From: Flavobacterium marginilacus
GTDB taxonomy: Bacteria > Bacteroidota > Bacteroidia > Flavobacteriales > Flavobacteriaceae
Direction: 5' to 3'
Assembly: GCF_026870155.1 (NCBI RefSeq)
Contig: NZ_CP113975.1
Span: forward strand, 1,612,001-1,676,000
Length of the DNA: 64,000 nucleotides
Shown here: positions 16,297-25,199 of the stretch, piece after piece
Layout: the number at the start of each line of letters is the position of its first letter
How positions within the stretch are numbered: position 1 is the stretch's first letter
Notes under the pieces: generated by a model
The model's database searches: none
What the model saw: the letters and a program-made list of their open reading frames with translations, nothing else
What the model was told of the DNA's origin: nothing
Position numbers and translations under genes: made by a program

Positions 16297-18100
16297 TTAA
16301 AAACAAAGAGGCTGTCCAAAAAGTAAGGACAGCCTTTTTTTTGCTGTTTTTAATCTAAAATAGTATCTTAGAGTTGCACAAAAAACGAGCAATGGCTAAA
16401 GTAATATTTAAATCGCAATCGATCAATACACCGGAACTTTTTCCGATAAATATTTTTGATAAAATTTCAGAAAACCATCCTGTCCGCTTAGTGGATAAGA
16501 TTGTCAATTCATTGGATATAAGTCATATACTTAAAATATATAAAGGAGGAGGCACCTCGGCCTATCATCCCAGAATGATGCTTAAGGTTTTGTTTTACAG
16601 TTATTTAAGCAACACTTATTCCTGCCGAAAAATAGCAAAGGCACTTACTGAGAACATTCATTTTATGTTTATTTCAGGCAACTTAACTCCTGATTTTAGA
16701 ACCATTAACGATTTTAGAGGAAAGATTTTAAAAGAAAACATCAAAGATTTATTTGCAGAGGTGGTCAAAATGCTTGTGGAAATGGGCTATGTCAGTCTGG
16801 ATATCCAATACATTGATGGAACAAAAATAGAAGCCAAATCCAATAAATACACCTTTGTCTGGCGGGGTTCTATAGAGAAATACAAAGAAAAGCTCGAAGT
16901 AAAAATCAACAGTATCTTATCCGACATTGAAAACAGTATTTTATCAGATAATCAAGAAGTCAACAAGGAAGAATTACCAAAAAAAATAAACTCGGAAGAG
17001 CTGAAAGAAAAATTATCAGAACTCAATAAAAAACTCAAAGAGCCCAACAAGAAGATAACCAAAGAGCTTGAAAAGCTTCAGGAAGAGCACCTGCCAAAGC
17101 TTGAAAAATACGAAAAAGATTTAGTGATTTTAGGCAATAGAAACTCCTACAGTAAGACAGATCCTGACGCTACCTTTATGAGAATGAAGGAAGACCATAT
17201 GAAAAACGGACAGTTAAAACCTGCATACAATCCTCAGATTTCTACTGAAAATCAATTCATTACCAACGTAACCATTCATCAGACACCTAACGACACTACG
17301 ACTTTAAAATCCCATTTGGAGGAATTTGAAAAAATGTATCAAAAACAAAGCAAAACAGTTGTAGCCGATGCTGGTTATGGAAGCGAAGAAAACTACGAAA
17401 TGCTTGAAAATAAAGACATAACGGCCTATGTAAAGTATAATTATTTTCACAAAGAACAGAAGAAAAAAATGAAGGACAATCCGTTTCTTGTCCAGAATTT
17501 GTTCTACAATATACAGCAGGATTTTTATGTGTGTCCAATGGGACAAAGAATGGAAAACATTGGCAGTGGAAAACGGACATCGGCCAACGGATACGAATCA
17601 CAAGTATCTTATTATCAAGCAAAAAGATGTGATGGATGTCCACTTAGAAGTTTGTGCCATAAAGCCAAAGGAAACAGAACAATAGAAGTAAACCACCGCC
17701 TGAACCAATTAAGGGCTCAGGCCAAAGAGCTGCTCATGAGCGAAAAAGGACTCGAACACCGAAGCAAACGCCCAATAGAAGTTGAAGCAGTATTCGGACA
17801 GCTAAAAAACAACAATAAATTCAGCCGGTTTACTTTCACAAGCATCGAAAAAGTGGAAATGGAATTTCTATTGATGGCTATCGGGCATAATTTCAGAAAA
17901 ATGATAGCAAAGAACAATGATGCGTCGAAAACTCATCTAAAAATCTCCTTCAGAGTTCTAAATAGAGCTATAAAAGTCGAAATTCACTTTTTAAATACTG
18001 TAACAGAATATTTTTTCATTAATCAACCAACCCAAAATCGATTCCTGAAATTTGCAGCATAAAAAAAGCTGTCCTTTTCGGACAGCCTCTTTGTTTTTAA
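16297..18100 (+). mobile_element. Complete IS1182-type insertion sequence
   Basis: Terminal inverted repeats of 21 bp (16297-16317 and 18080-18100) are identical and include the core AAACAAAGAGGCTGTCC. They enclose one transposase gene. The outermost four bases on each side are TTAA, which could be either part of the repeat or a 4-bp target duplication; because TTAA is palindromic the two readings cannot be told apart. Each end also folds into its own hairpin (GGCTGTCC with GGACAGCC on the left, GCTGTCC with GGACAGC on the right). The element is 1804 bp and looks intact and possibly active. Confidence 0.85.
16392..18062 (+). CDS. IS1182-family DDE transposase
   Basis: 556 residues from ATG 16392 (a TTG at 16374 extends the frame by six codons). 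The N-terminal part has the IS1182/IS5-like helical domain (NIFDKISENHPVRLVDKIV, then YHPRMMLKVLFYSYL). The catalytic triad is seen as Asp142 in YIDGTKIEAK, Asp326 in VVADAGYGSE and Glu465 in EVEAVFGQLK. A lysine/glutamate-rich insertion (about 165-255) and four cysteines (CDGCPLRSLCH plus VCPMG) of a possible zinc site lie between. No frameshift or stop is present. The stop codon lies 17 bp inside the right inverted repeat. Confidence 0.92.
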   Translation: MAKVIFKSQSINTPELFPINIFDKISENHPVRLVDKIVNSLDISHILKIYKGGGTSAYHPRMMLKVLFYSYLSNTYSCRKIAKALTENIHFMFISGNLTPDFRTINDFRGKILKENIKDLFAEVVKMLVEMGYVSLDIQYIDGTKIEAKSNKYTFVWRGSIEKYKEKLEVKINSILSDIENSILSDNQEVNKEELPKKINSEELKEKLSELNKKLKEPNKKITKELEKLQEEHLPKLEKYEKDLVILGNRNSYSKTDPDATFMRMKEDHMKNGQLKPAYNPQISTENQFITNVTIHQTPNDTTTLKSHLEEFEKMYQKQSKTVVADAGYGSEENYEMLENKDITAYVKYNYFHKEQKKKMKDNPFLVQNLFYNIQQDFYVCPMGQRMENIGSGKRTSANGYESQVSYYQAKRCDGCPLRSLCHKAKGNRTIEVNHRLNQLRAQAKELLMSEKGLEHRSKRPIEVEAVFGQLKNNNKFSRFTFTSIEKVEMEFLLMAIGHNFRKMIAKNNDASKTHLKISFRVLNRAIKVEIHFLNTVTEYFFINQPTQNRFLKFAA

Positions 18101-18130
18101 TGACGTAACTCGCAATTGGCAAGGACTGGA

Positions 18131-20416
18131 CTATTTTATTTTAGGCTTTGAGCCCATATAGAAGGTTATTTTGGAACCATTAGTTATATCAGCATGATTG
18201 ATAGATAAACTATGGATAAGCTGTCCGTTCAAAAGCACTTTTTGAACATAGACATTTTTGGCACTTTGATTAATGGCTTCAACTGTAAAAGTTTTACCGT
18301 TATCCAATGTGAGTTCTGCTTTATTCACAAGAGGCGATCCCAATGCATATTGATCAGATCCCGGAGCAACAGGATAGAATCCCAGTGAAGAGAAAATATA
18401 CCAGGCACTCATTTGTCCGCAATCGTCATTTCCGCCCAATCCATCGGGAGCTGGTTTGTACTGCATATTTAAAATTTTTCGGACCTGCGCTTGTGTTTTC
18501 CAAGGCTGGTCTGTCCAATTATAAAAATAAGCAACGTGGTGCGCAGGCTCATTGCCATGAACGTACCCGCCAATGATTCCTTCTCGGGTAATATCTTCTG
18601 TTTCGGCAAAAAACGAATCAGGTAAATGCATTGTAAATAAAGTGTCTAATCGAGAAGCAAACAGTTTTTTTCCGCCCATTAAATTAATTAAGGCTTCTGG
18701 ATTATGCGGTGCAAAAAAGCTGTAATTCCAGCTGTTGCCTTCAATAAATCCCTGACCATTGGTACTCAAAGCATCAAATTCTTTTTTGAAAGTACCGTCT
18801 GCCAGTTTAGGCTGCATAAAACCGGTTTTTGATTCAAAATTATTTTTCCAGTTTTCAGAGCGTTTTATAAACTCATTGTAAATTTCAGGCTGATTCAGTT
18901 TTTTGGCTAGCTGGGCGATGCACCAGTCATCGTATGCATATTCCAAAGTATTTGATACCGAGACACCGCTTTTTTCGGCAGGAATATATCCTAAGTCCAT
19001 ATAATAGCCAATACCTTCATAATCCCGATGTTTTGCAGTAGTAACGCAGGCTTGTAAAGCTTCGTTTGGATCACCGTTATAAACTCCTTTTATAACCGCA
19101 TCGGCAATTACAGATACACTGTGATAACCGCTCATACACCAGTTATCATTGGCATAATGTGACCAGATAGGCAGCATGTGAAGACTGCTTTGGGCATAAT
19201 GTGCCAGCATTGATTTTACCATATCATTGTTTCGCGAAGGCTGAATAATATTGAAAAAAGGATGCAGTGCTCTATAAGTATCCCACAGTGAAAAAGTGCT
19301 GTAATTGGTAAAACCGTCAGTTTTATGCGTGCCTTGATCCAGGCCTTTATATTCACCGTTTACATCAGTATAAACTGTAGGATTTATAAAAGTATGATAC
19401 ATGGCGGTATAAAAATTAACTTTGACATCATCGGGAGCAGTGATTTTAATTTTATTCAGTTCTTTGTTCCAAATGGCTTGTGCTTGGGTTTTTACTTTTT
19501 CGAAATCCCAGTCTTTTATTTCTGCCTTCATATTTTGCAGCGCGTTTTCCTGGCTTACTGGAGATATTGCAAATTTTATTTTAATTTTTTCAGCTTCATT
19601 GGTTTTAAAATCAAAATACATTCTGATTTGTTTTCCGGCTATTTCAGGGAAGTTTTTATTCTGATCAAATTTTCCCCAAAAACCTCTGTACGCTTGTTTG
19701 GCCTCATAATTCTTCTGACCGTATTGAGTGAAAGGTTTGGAAAAAGCCATAGCAAAATAAACGGTTTTTGTTCTTGCCCAACCGTTCGTCTGCCTGTAGC
19801 CTGTAACCAGAGTGTCGTTTACAACTCTAACATACGTCCAGACATTTTTATCATTATAATTATAAATTCCAGCCATTAAATCCAATATAATATGGCTTTC
19901 ATCTGATTTTTGGAAAGTATACTGATGCATGCCAACTCGGGTTGTGGCGGTTATTTCGGCTAAAATATTTTCATCGTCTAATTTTACTTTATAATAGCCG
20001 GCTTCGGCAGTTTCATTAGCATGAGAAAATGCCGAACGATAGCCGTTTTTTGGATTAGAAGCTGTTCCTGGATTTAACTGCAGTTTTCCCTGCGTAGGCA
20101 TTATCAAAAAATCACCAAGATCTGAATGCCCCGTTCCGCTTAAATGTGTGTGGCTAAAACCGACTATGGTCTTATCTTCATAGCGGTATCCGGCACAGTA
20201 TTTATAAACTTCGCCGTTGTATTTTCCATTCAATTCATAAGAGATTGTATCGGTTTCCGGGCTGAGCTGAATGGCTCCAAATGGTACTGTTGCACCGGGA
20301 TAAGTGTGTCCCATTTTTTCAGTGCCGATAATTGGTTTTACATATTGAACCAGATTCTGCTGTGCATTGGTATGAAAGAAACTTAAGAATATGACAGAGA
20401 GAAAGAATTTTTTCAT
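18131..20416 (-). CDS. GH92-family alpha-mannosidase
   Basis: 761 residues, minus strand, with a signal peptide MKKFFLSVIFLSFFHTNAQ. GH92 enzymes are calcium-dependent exo-alpha-mannosidases that trim N-glycan or yeast mannan chains. The N-terminal beta-sandwich carries GHTYPGATVPFGAIQLSPET and FSHTHLSGTGHSDLG. The (alpha/alpha)6 barrel carries YVHGNEPAHHVAYFYNW, with the Glu that acts as acid, and DGLGGNDDCGQMSAWYI, with the Asp pair of the catalytic base. All signature blocks are present, so it should be active. It stands alone: no other mannan genes are near, the ThuA gene is divergent and the IS1182-type element ends 30 bp beyond its stop. Confidence 0.93.
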   Translation of the reverse strand: MKKFFLSVIFLSFFHTNAQQNLVQYVKPIIGTEKMGHTYPGATVPFGAIQLSPETDTISYELNGKYNGEVYKYCAGYRYEDKTIVGFSHTHLSGTGHSDLGDFLIMPTQGKLQLNPGTASNPKNGYRSAFSHANETAEAGYYKVKLDDENILAEITATTRVGMHQYTFQKSDESHIILDLMAGIYNYNDKNVWTYVRVVNDTLVTGYRQTNGWARTKTVYFAMAFSKPFTQYGQKNYEAKQAYRGFWGKFDQNKNFPEIAGKQIRMYFDFKTNEAEKIKIKFAISPVSQENALQNMKAEIKDWDFEKVKTQAQAIWNKELNKIKITAPDDVKVNFYTAMYHTFINPTVYTDVNGEYKGLDQGTHKTDGFTNYSTFSLWDTYRALHPFFNIIQPSRNNDMVKSMLAHYAQSSLHMLPIWSHYANDNWCMSGYHSVSVIADAVIKGVYNGDPNEALQACVTTAKHRDYEGIGYYMDLGYIPAEKSGVSVSNTLEYAYDDWCIAQLAKKLNQPEIYNEFIKRSENWKNNFESKTGFMQPKLADGTFKKEFDALSTNGQGFIEGNSWNYSFFAPHNPEALINLMGGKKLFASRLDTLFTMHLPDSFFAETEDITREGIIGGYVHGNEPAHHVAYFYNWTDQPWKTQAQVRKILNMQYKPAPDGLGGNDDCGQMSAWYIFSSLGFYPVAPGSDQYALGSPLVNKAELTLDNGKTFTVEAINQSAKNVYVQKVLLNGQLIHSLSINHADITNGSKITFYMGSKPKIK

Positions 20417-20680
20417 TGGATACTTATTGATTGATAAGAAAATACTTTTAAGCGTAAAAATAAAGAATAATTTTCTTTACTGATTATTATTTTAGTTAAG
20501 CTTAAAGTGGTCATGAATAACTTCAAAGTGATTTCAATTGGCGTTAAATTCTGTCATGATTTGTTCTGAAGCATTTATTATAGCAATTTGTCAGTTTTAT
20601 ATCTATCTTTAGATTTTATGAATATTGAATTTTTAGGGATTAATTGATTTTCTTCAAAAAATAGTAAACAATAAATAAAT

Positions 20681-21466
20681 ATGATTTTTCAAAAGAATTA
20701 TTTTCAAAGAATTGGGCTGTATATGTTTTTATTTCTGTTTTCAAATCTAATAAACGCACAAAAACAGTTTAAGGTTTTATTAATAACCGAAACAGCCGGC
20801 TGGTATCATGAATCGATTGAAGCGGGAGTTGTTGCAATTAATGAATTAGCGGCAACGCATAATTTTGAAGTTAACCGGCAGCAAAATTCAGAAAAGATCA
20901 CGGAGAATAAATTAAAGAACTATGATGCTGTAATTTTTTTGAGCACAACTTATAATATTTTTGATGAAAGTGAAAAAACTGCATTTCAAAAATTTATTCA
21001 GTCTGGTAAAGGATTTGTTGGAATACACGCCGCATCCGATACAGAATACGATTGGGAATGGTATACCAAGCTTGTTGGAAGAATGTTTTACATACACCCA
21101 AGACAGCAGACTGCAAAACTTGTCATATTGAATCATGATTTTCCCGGATTGGAAAGTTTTCCAAAGTCTCTTTTATGGACAGATGAATGGTACGAATTTG
21201 GTCCGGAAAAAGTATCAGGGCTTAAATATCTCATTGCTGTTGATGAAAAAACATATGATCCTGCTGTAGTTTGGAAAAGAGGCTCAAATGATCTGGTTGG
21301 AAAAGGAATGGGTAATTTCCACCCAATTTCATGGTATCATGAATTTGATGGCGGGAGATCATTCTATACTGCTTTGGGACATATAGATAATGTATATAAA
21401 AATCATTGGTTTTTAGAGCATTTGTATGGCGGAATTTACTACGCAGCTACTGGAAAAGGATTATAG
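20681..21466 (+). CDS. ThuA domain protein
   Basis: 261 residues with a signal peptide (hydrophobic to about residue 26, ending I-N-A-Q). The rest is one ThuA-like domain of the class I glutamine amidotransferase fold: LLITETAGWYHESIEAG at the start, an FVGIHAASDTEYDW strand, and GRSFYTALGHIDNVY near the end. ThuA was named for trehalose use in rhizobia, and in Bacteroidota these exported forms are common beside glycan genes. Their reaction is not settled; roles in keto-sugar metabolism have been proposed for related proteins. It is divergent from the GH92 gene across 264 bp and may share that regulatory region. Confidence 0.85.
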   Translation: MIFQKNYFQRIGLYMFLFLFSNLINAQKQFKVLLITETAGWYHESIEAGVVAINELAATHNFEVNRQQNSEKITENKLKNYDAVIFLSTTYNIFDESEKTAFQKFIQSGKGFVGIHAASDTEYDWEWYTKLVGRMFYIHPRQQTAKLVILNHDFPGLESFPKSLLWTDEWYEFGPEKVSGLKYLIAVDEKTYDPAVVWKRGSNDLVGKGMGNFHPISWYHEFDGGRSFYTALGHIDNVYKNHWFLEHLYGGIYYAATGKGL

Positions 21467-21476
21467 AAATAGAATT

Positions 21477-21512
21477 AAAAAAGGCTGTCCTTACTTTTTG
21501 GACAGCCTCTTT
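21477..21512. repeat. Solitary hairpin identical to the left end of the IS1182-type element
   Basis: The 36 bases here are the exact reverse complement of 16305-16340 in the IS. The stem GGCTGTCC (21483-21490) pairs with GGACAGCC (21500-21507). A-run and T-run on the two sides let it act as a two-way terminator after the ThuA gene. No transposase or second end is nearby. Confidence 0.8.
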
Positions 21513-21662
21513 TTTTGTTTCTCATTTTGAGATAAAAAAAAACAAAGCATACTATATATCTTTAATGATTTATATATTAGCATGCAATATCTTTTTATGT
21601 TTATCAGCCTTGTGCTTTTTTGTGATAGATAAGCTTGGTTCTTTTTAGGTGTATAAATAAAA

Positions 21663-22112
21663 ATGGCAGTAAAGAAAAGAAAATATCGTAATAAAAAGAA
21701 CATGATGAAAATTATTCAAAAGGAAAGCTATTTCGAATATGTCAATAAGGTTTTAAAAACTTTTTTTACTAGTTCAACTAGTCTAATTTATACCAGCTTA
21801 GTATTTCTTGTAATTGCTGTTTATTGGTACGAAGATGGATTTGAAAAAATGCTTAGAGTTTTCTTTCTGTTGATAAATGCATCGTCAATAATGTTTTTTT
21901 TAGGAGAAATTTTAGCTTCAATAATTTCAAAAGAAATTAACAAATACAATGTGATTAGTCAATTGATCGTAATTTTAATTTTGACTTTTATAAGTTTTTT
22001 TTTCTACGATGAAAATTTCAGATATTGGTCATTTACTTTAGGTCTAATACTATTCATTCCAATAATTCTAAATACTGCGTTTATCAAAATCCGAATATGG
22101 CTAAATTTATAA
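21663..22112 (+). CDS. Unknown small integral membrane protein
   Basis: 149 residues, unrecognised. A basic N-terminus (KKRKYRNKK) precedes four predicted membrane segments at about 39-53, 62-82, 93-113 and 120-140. Internal ATG codons at 21702 and 21705 are alternative starts that would drop the basic head. No family motif is seen. It is AT-rich compared with the flanking enzymes. It sits after the solitary IS-like hairpin and before another unknown gene, so this stretch may be an accessory insertion. Confidence 0.55.
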   Translation: MAVKKRKYRNKKNMMKIIQKESYFEYVNKVLKTFFTSSTSLIYTSLVFLVIAVYWYEDGFEKMLRVFFLLINASSIMFFLGEILASIISKEINKYNVISQLIVILILTFISFFFYDENFRYWSFTLGLILFIPIILNTAFIKIRIWLNL

Positions 22113-22274
22113 ATGGGAATCACTATTTCCAACAGCTGCAACAGATTTAAGCAATACTTTAACGGAAAGCTGTTTTTGCATATGAAATGTTTTTGTAAAT
22201 CGAATAATGAGCTTAATTTAATCCCAACTCCATTAGAATAGGGGCTGATCAATAGACAATGTTAAAAAACCTAA

Positions 22275-22889
22275 ATGAAAAGCACAATAATTTTTACGGT
22301 TATATTTCTAAATACTCTACTAAGTTATGGACAAAAACAACATCTGGAACCTGCCACATTTTATGTCGGCGGAGGCTTAGAAAATTATTATAGAAACTTA
22401 AACACATTATGTTATGAAGGTATGTCTGGTTATCCATATGCTAGATTTATTGCTATCCCTTCATTTTCAAAAGAGTATGCGTTTTCAATCGAAAAAAACA
22501 ATAAAGAATATTTTGTAATTTCCATTACATTAACTGAAAGCTATTGGCGGGCTAAAAAGAAAGACAGCGTAAAGTTTGAAAGTAAAAAAAATAAAATAGA
22601 TGAAAATATTTACACAAAAATTGGTTGTTTATTTCAGCTGTTAGCAAGACAAACAAAAAGTTATAGTGATGAATATCATGGTTTAGATGGCGAATCATAT
22701 TATTTTTTAATTACTGATAATAATGGAGAGATCAAAATTGGAAAAACTTGGTCACCTGATGATAATTCTCTTATGGGAAGATTAATAAAAATATCAAATG
22801 ATTTATATTCATTTGGGAATGGAAATAAAGTTTCAATAGCTGAAATTAACAACGAAATTGACAAATTAATAATTGATTTCGAAAAATAG
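22275..22889 (+). CDS. Unknown exported protein
   Basis: 204 residues with a signal peptide (MKSTIIFTVIFLNTLLSYGQ) and no recognised family. It contains aromatic-rich segments (AKKKDSVKF, YSDEYHGLDGESYYFLITD, KTWSPDDNSLMGRLIKI) that read like a small alpha+beta periplasmic protein. The pattern of a long loop followed by a final helix (VSIAEINNEIDKLIIDFE) is typical of many unnamed Flavobacterium proteins. It may be co-inherited with the membrane protein 162 bp upstream; nothing links them functionally. Confidence 0.55.
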   Translation: MKSTIIFTVIFLNTLLSYGQKQHLEPATFYVGGGLENYYRNLNTLCYEGMSGYPYARFIAIPSFSKEYAFSIEKNNKEYFVISITLTESYWRAKKKDSVKFESKKNKIDENIYTKIGCLFQLLARQTKSYSDEYHGLDGESYYFLITDNNGEIKIGKTWSPDDNSLMGRLIKISNDLYSFGNGNKVSIAEINNEIDKLIIDFEK

Positions 22890-23004
22890 GTATTCCTGAT
22901 AAATGTTGTTGCAACGGTTTTGGATAACTGACTCATATTTCTTATCAAATGGTAATTGTAATCTCTTCTATGTTTTTGTCCTTTGTAAAAAAAACATAGG
23001 AACG

Positions 23005-24033
23005 ATGAATAACAAAAGAATTTTACTCACAGGGATTACAGGATTTTTGGGTTCCCACACCGCTATTCAGCTTTTAAACAAAGGGTATGAAGTAGTAGGA
23101 ACTCTGCAAAGCAAAGACCGGATAAATTCCATTCGGGAAATTATTGGCAAAAAAACGGCGAATATTGACAAACTGACTTTTGCAGTAGCGAATCTTAATG
23201 ACAGTGCTATTTGGTTCGAACTGACTAAAAATATTGATTGTGTGCATCATATCGCATCGCCTTTTCCGAGAGAACTTCCCAAACACGAAAACGACTTGAT
23301 TATTCCCGCAAAACAGGGAACGCTGAATGTTTTGAAAGCTGCAAGTGCCAATAATGTAAAACGGGTAGTTATGGTTTCGTCAATTGCTGCCATAGTTTAT
23401 GGAAAGTCAAAAGAAGAACTGAATAAAGTTTTTGATGAAAACGACTGGACAGATGAAACCTGCAGTAATGACACTACGCCTTATTTTAAAAGTAAAGCAA
23501 TTGCCGAAAAAGCGGCTTGGGAGTTTATAAGACAAAACAGCACAAATCTGGAATTGGTAACGGTTTGTCCCGGAGCTATTTTAGGGCCTGTTTTGGAAAA
23601 TGATTTTGGAACATCGGCAAATATCGTCATTAAAATTTTGGACGGAAGTTCGCCGGCCCTGCCAAAAATTGGGTTTGATATCATCGATGTCCGTTCGGCA
23701 GCAGATTTGCTGATCAAAGCGATGGAAAAGCCGCAGGCTGCAGGAAACCGTTATATTGCTTCTTCGGGTTATATGACATTCAAGGAAGTGGCTATGATAT
23801 TGAAAGAGCAGTATCCCGGCAAAAAAATCCCTACAGCTGAACTTCCCAATTTTGCAGCACGATTATTTTCTATCTTTGAAAAATCACTGAAACCAATCTT
23901 AATTGAATTGGGAATAAAAAGAAAAACGGAAATCACCAAAGCACAGAAAGAACTTCAGTGGCAGCCTTTGTCATCGAAAGCGGCTGTACTGGCCTGTGCA
24001 GAAAGTGTTTTTGAAAACAGAATATTAACATAA
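23005..24033 (+). CDS. NAD(P)-dependent epimerase / dihydroflavonol-reductase-like enzyme
   Basis: 342 residues from ATG 23005; an in-frame start 102 bp upstream would add a sequence that breaks the Rossmann N-terminus. It has the extended SDR features: GITGFLGSHTAIQLL nucleotide-binding turn, VSSIAAI strand with the catalytic Ser, and the YFKSK form of Y-x-x-x-K. It most resembles the dihydroflavonol-4-reductase/cinnamoyl-CoA-reductase branch, which reduces ketones or aldehydes using NADPH. The substrate is unknown. The next gene, a Crp/Fnr regulator, starts at the base after its stop, so the two are co-transcribed and translationally coupled. Confidence 0.85.
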   Translation: MNNKRILLTGITGFLGSHTAIQLLNKGYEVVGTLQSKDRINSIREIIGKKTANIDKLTFAVANLNDSAIWFELTKNIDCVHHIASPFPRELPKHENDLIIPAKQGTLNVLKAASANNVKRVVMVSSIAAIVYGKSKEELNKVFDENDWTDETCSNDTTPYFKSKAIAEKAAWEFIRQNSTNLELVTVCPGAILGPVLENDFGTSANIVIKILDGSSPALPKIGFDIIDVRSAADLLIKAMEKPQAAGNRYIASSGYMTFKEVAMILKEQYPGKKIPTAELPNFAARLFSIFEKSLKPILIELGIKRKTEITKAQKELQWQPLSSKAAVLACAESVFENRILT

Positions 24034-24618
24034 ATGGAAAAATTAAAATCAGTTTTGGGTTTTGGCGGTATTCTTTCGGCTGAAGACATTGATTATATCG
24101 TATCAAATTACAAATGCAGAGCACTGAAAGCCGGAGAACATTTTCAGGAGTTTCATAAAATTTGCAATGAAATAGTTTTTATCGAAAACGGAATTGTAAG
24201 AGTGTATGCAGCTGATGAAAATGGGAACGAGGTGACTAAATATTTCGTAAGAGAGAATCAGTTTTTTGTCGATTTAGAAAGTTATTATACTGCAAAACCT
24301 TCTACAGACGCTTTTCAGGCGATGACGGATTGTGAAACCTATACCATTTCCAAATCGGTTCTTGAAAAACTGTGTGATGAGGTTCCTAATCTGTTTATTT
24401 TTATAAAAAGCCTGACCGAAACTGCTTTGCTCAATAAAATCAAGGACAATGATTTTTTGAATTTTGGCGATGCAAAAACAAAATATCTTGAATTTGTCAG
24501 GCGTTATCCCATATTGGCACGGCAGGTATCGCAGCAGTATATTGCCTCCTATTTGAAAATCACGCCGCAGTCACTAAGCCGGTTGCGGAAAGAACTTGTA
24601 AAGGGAAACAATCGGTAA
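24034..24618 (+). CDS. Crp/Fnr-family transcriptional regulator
   Basis: 194 residues. A cyclic-nucleotide-binding-type beta-roll occupies about 15-120 (CNEIVFIENGIVRVYAADENG; KYFVRENQFF; STDAFQAMTDCETYTI). A winged helix-turn-helix lies at about 155-190 (VSQQYIASYLKITPQSLSRLRKEL). There is no FNR-type cysteine cluster, so it probably senses a small ligand rather than oxygen. Regulators of this kind in Bacteroidota often sit next to the enzyme or exporter gene they control. Here the epimerase/reductase is the likely partner, with zero spacing. A terminator follows. Confidence 0.88.
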   Translation: MEKLKSVLGFGGILSAEDIDYIVSNYKCRALKAGEHFQEFHKICNEIVFIENGIVRVYAADENGNEVTKYFVRENQFFVDLESYYTAKPSTDAFQAMTDCETYTISKSVLEKLCDEVPNLFIFIKSLTETALLNKIKDNDFLNFGDAKTKYLEFVRRYPILARQVSQQYIASYLKITPQSLSRLRKELVKGNNR

Positions 24619-24650
24619 TTCTGATCTATATCATAATTATTTTGAACTAT

Positions 24651-24681
24651 AAACTTCTTAAGAAATTAAGGAGTTTTTTAA
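24651..24681 (+). terminator. Terminator after the Crp/Fnr gene
   Basis: AAACTTCTTAA (24651-24661) pairs with TTAAGGAGTTT (24666-24676) with one G-U pair and a four-base loop. T-run behind. Confidence 0.65.
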
Positions 24682-24736
24682 TGGTAATAACTTCAAAAAT
24701 TAAATTTCATTTTAGATTCATTCCAAATAATTTTTT

Positions 24737-24758
24737 TAGGATAAAAATAAAAATCCTA
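24737..24758. promoter_or_regulatory. Inverted repeat upstream of the metal efflux operon
   Basis: TAGGAT (24737-24742) and ATCCTA (24753-24758) form a short perfect inverted repeat ending 11 bp before the GTG start of the small metal-linked gene. It could be the operator of a metal sensor, but the arms are short and AT-rich. Confidence 0.3.
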
Positions 24759-24769
24759 TTTTTACAATC

Positions 24770-25093
24770 GTGAAACTTACAAGCATCATATTATCACTCA
24801 TTTTTCTATTGCTTTCATGCATGCCCTGTGCAGATATGGGAGCAGATGGTTCTGCACATTCGAAATCCGGATTAGTTACAGCTGACAATCATTCCCACAC
24901 TGCAGGAAATGATTTATGTTCTCCGTTTTGCGTTTGCAGCTGCTGCGGTTCACAAATGACCGATTATCCAAAATTTACAGTTATTGATTTCCCTATTGCT
25001 TTCAAAAGCATTAAAAAACAATTACCTGCTTACAAATCCATTTTTGCTTCCAATTTCTACGGAAGTATCTGGCAGCCGCCACAATTAGTATAA
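24770..25093 (+). CDS. Small Cys/His-rich exported protein (DUF6660-like)
   Basis: 107 residues from a GTG start. A lipoprotein/secretion signal (LSLIFLLLSCMPC) is followed by a His-rich stretch (ADNHSHTAGND) and a cysteine cluster (CSPFCVCSCCGS). This pattern, with the spot in front of an RND metal pump, matches the DUF6660 group of small proteins found beside Bacteroidota CusA/CzcA operons. The cysteines and histidines suggest it binds copper or another soft metal in the periplasm. That role is inference from composition and context. It lies 106 bp before the pump gene, probably in one transcript. Confidence 0.7.
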   Translation: MKLTSIILSLIFLLLSCMPCADMGADGSAHSKSGLVTADNHSHTAGNDLCSPFCVCSCCGSQMTDYPKFTVIDFPIAFKSIKKQLPAYKSIFASNFYGSIWQPPQLV

Positions 25094-25199
25094 TGATGCC
25101 CATCCCGATAGATATTGGGATTCGGGTTAGAAAGCTGTGCTTTGGCACGAATAAAGGCAGCTAATATACTGCCTATTTCTAATTCATTATACATTTTAA

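Noticed and set aside
22903..23004. N-terminal extension of the epimerase gene
   Set aside because: It adds a Cys/Phe-rich tail before the Rossmann start; ATG 23005 gives the normal N-terminus.
25102..25121. Imperfect palindrome ATCCCGATAGATATTGGGAT before the pump gene
   Set aside because: Looks like a common intergenic repeat; a specific regulatory role cannot be supported from this single copy.
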